16,011 nt of DNA, taken from OMOG01 sp041485845 (GTDB lineage: Bacteria > Acidobacteriota > Terriglobia > Bryobacterales > Bryobacteraceae). Both the position numbers and the translations under genes were made by a program. The stretch covers positions 1 to 16,011 of the forward strand of contig JBGPKH010000148.1 in the NCBI GenBank assembly GCA_041485845.1, read 5' to 3'. Under the pieces are notes generated by a model that was given only the letters and a program-made list of their open reading frames with translations, was not told the origin of the DNA and did no database searches. Numbering within the stretch: position 1 is the stretch's first letter; each line of letters starts with the position of its first letter. Positions 14,922 through 16,011 of this stretch are shown piece after piece.

Positions 14922-15596
14922 ATGACCACGGCATCCACGGCCCAGCCGGTTCCGTTCCGGAACAATCGGTTCCTTCACAGGCTTTGCGCCATTTTCCTCA
15001 TCGTGTTCATAATTTCGGCGATCCATCCGGTCATGATGGCGGATTGGGTGCTGGAAAACCTGTTGGTGCTGGTCTTCGCCGGCGTGCTGGCGGCTACATA
15101 CCGGAAGCTGGCGCTGTCGGAGCTTTCCTACCTGCTGGTCTTTCTTTATCTTTGTATGCACGAGTGGGGCGCGCACCACAAGTACGCCAACGTCCCGATC
15201 GGCGAGTGGATGCGCACCATCTTTCACACCGTGCGCAACGATTACGACCGGGTGGTGCACTTCGCCTTCGGACTGCTGCTGGCCTACCCGGAGCGCGAGG
15301 TACTGATGCGCAAGGCCAAAGTCGTGGGCGCATGGGCTCTCTGGCTGCCGGTACTCATCTCCCTGGGGTTCGGAGCGGCGTACGAAATCCTGGAGGCGGT
15401 GGCGGCGAATCTCTCCACGCCCGAAGTGAGCGAGGCGTTCCTGGGGCTTCAGGGAGACCCCTGGGACACCCACAAAGACATGTTCATGGGCGTTGCGGGG
15501 GCGGCGCTGACGATGAGCGTGGTGGCGCTGGTGAAGAGCCGGATGCGCGCCAAACGCAGGCGTGAAGACCAGCGGCTGGCGGCGGTGGGACGGTAG
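14922..15596 (+). CDS. YjdF/DUF2238-family inner membrane protein
   Basis: The product is a 224-residue multi-pass membrane protein. It shows the conserved family features: LYLCMHEWGAHHKYANVPIGEW, DRVVHFAFGLLLAYP, GAAYEILEAVAA and GDPWDTHKDMFMGVAGA. These His, Asp and Glu residues lie next to membrane helices (about residues 20-40, 45-60, 70-88, 108-122, 138-155 and 188-204). The function of this family (E. coli YjdF) is not established. The acidic and His-rich motifs in the membrane hint at metal or hydrolase-like chemistry, but nothing is proven. The start is ATG at 14922 with only a weak ribosome binding site (GGAAC). A TATGAT box lies at 14902-14907. It is divergent from blaI and shares its control region. 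Confidence 0.9.
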   Translation: MTTASTAQPVPFRNNRFLHRLCAIFLIVFIISAIHPVMMADWVLENLLVLVFAGVLAATYRKLALSELSYLLVFLYLCMHEWGAHHKYANVPIGEWMRTIFHTVRNDYDRVVHFAFGLLLAYPEREVLMRKAKVVGAWALWLPVLISLGFGAAYEILEAVAANLSTPEVSEAFLGLQGDPWDTHKDMFMGVAGAALTMSVVALVKSRMRAKRRREDQRLAAVGR

Positions 15597-15600
15597 GCTA

Positions 15601-15612
15601 GGACTTCGGTCC
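15601..15612 (+). terminator. UUCG tetraloop hairpin just after the DUF2238 gene
   Basis: GGAC-TTCG-GTCC is a 4-bp stem with the very stable UUCG tetraloop, 4 bases after the stop codon at 15594-15596. A second small hairpin, CGGG-TTCTT-CCCG, follows shortly after. There is no T-run, so this is a 3'-end stabiliser or weak terminator at best. Confidence 0.4.
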
Positions 15613-15785
15613 GGGAGAGCGGGTTCTTCCCGATGCTGCAAACAGAAGGGTAGGCTATTCGTCAGGCGGCAGCCACATCTCCCAACCAGGACGGGGCGAT
15701 GCCTCTGCAAACGCTCCTCGGGCCTTATCGGTACACCGTCCCGGAAAAAACCAATGACGATTGGTGTCCTGTTCGATTTAGAGGT
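15613..15785. other. Intergenic stretch without a recognisable gene
   Basis: Between the DUF2238 gene and the repeat element there is no supported gene. Short open frames exist, but none has a recognisable domain or ribosome binding site, and their 3' parts run into the repeat. The only clear structure is the minus-strand terminator at 15745-15765. Together with 15786-16011 this gives about 415 bases of non-coding sequence at the right end. Confidence 0.6.
15745..15765 (-). terminator. Intrinsic terminator pointing left, without a visible upstream gene
   Basis: On the minus strand ACCAAT-CGTC-ATTGGT forms a perfect 6-bp stem with a 4-base loop, followed directly by a run of T (plus-strand A-run 15745-15750). 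It would end transcription arriving from the right. Nothing coding is seen between it and the window edge on that strand, so the transcript it ends lies beyond 16011 or is a small RNA. Confidence 0.6.
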
Positions 15786-15999
15786 CGCGCAAAAATAACT
15801 TGGTTCGAAAACGAGATCTCGCCGCGGAGCCGCGGAGTCGCTGAGACAAGCGCGGAGGAAGACCGGGAGAAAAGAAGAGCAAGCGGATTCGCGTGGATTG
15901 GCGGCCTCGACTCGCAGCCGGGTTCGCGAACGCGGAGGTAGCGGAGAAGCGCAATCCTGCCCCCCAGGGCTGCCAAACGATCCAGTTATTTGTGCGGGG
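15786..15999 (+). repeat. Dispersed intergenic repeat, copy C, nearly complete, with terminal inverted repeats (MITE-like)
   Basis: This element of about 215 bp begins with CGCGCAAAAATAACTTGG (15786-15803) and ends with CCAGTTATTTGTGCGGGG (15982-15999), an imperfect inverted repeat of the start (one gap and two mismatches). Inside, GCGGAG runs, GGAGGAAGACCGGGAGAA (15854-15871), AGCAAGCGGATTCGCGTG (15878-15895) and the CGACTCGCAG block match copies A and B at the left end in the same order. No transposase is encoded. Size, terminal inverted repeats and copy number suggest a non-autonomous mobile or REP-like element; no target duplication could be confirmed. Confidence 0.7.
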
Positions 16000-16011
16000 C
16001 GGCTTAGCGGC

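Noticed and set aside
15699..15941. Short plus-strand open frame (80 codons) at the right end
   Set aside because: It has no ribosome binding site or recognised domain, and its second half lies in the dispersed repeat.

Overview
This window looks like chromosomal DNA of a GC-rich acidobacterium, most likely of the Solibacter/Bryobacter group. The best evidence is the secreted protein at 7039-9033, whose C-terminal half matches the Solibacter-type TIGR03437 domain. Other fitting signs are a broken ECF sigma factor of the type common in these genomes, a BlaI repressor paired with an M56 peptidase that carries TPR and TonB-like parts, and dispersed intergenic repeats. The assignment comes from reading the sequence; no database search was run.

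Left end (1-815): partial copies of a dispersed repeat, then a decayed ECF sigma-factor gene with an in-frame stop and no region 4, bracketed by two copies of a short GC-rich repeat. The second copy doubles as the terminator of the next gene. Sulfur block (816-6984): a siroheme nitrite/sulfite reductase gene on the minus strand, a 9-bp tandem repeat tract, a secreted M28 metallopeptidase on the minus strand, and a divergent cysD-cysN pair on the plus strand. CysDN makes APS from sulfate and the siroheme enzyme would reduce sulfite to sulfide. The APS/PAPS reductase (cysH) is not in the window. CysN ends in what appears to be a decayed APS-kinase domain without its P-loop.

Middle (7039-9800): the TIGR03437 surface or secreted protein, with an odd C-terminal tail, converges on an uncharacterised exported protein. 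Tad-like block (9114-12203, minus strand): two TadE-like pseudopilin genes, a TadG-like gene and the uncharacterised exported protein form an apparent operon. Regulatory block (12399-14807, minus strand): blaI and an M56 sensor peptidase gene abut (TAAATG). The blaI and Tad promoters share the 9-mer TGCTAGTAT embedded in palindromes, so the repressor/peptidase pair may control the Tad-like operon as well as itself. Divergent from blaI is a YjdF/DUF2238 membrane protein.

Right end (15597-16011): no convincing gene, two hairpins, and another copy of the left-end repeat in the same orientation. This copy is about 215 bp long with imperfect terminal inverted repeats, so the family looks MITE-like.
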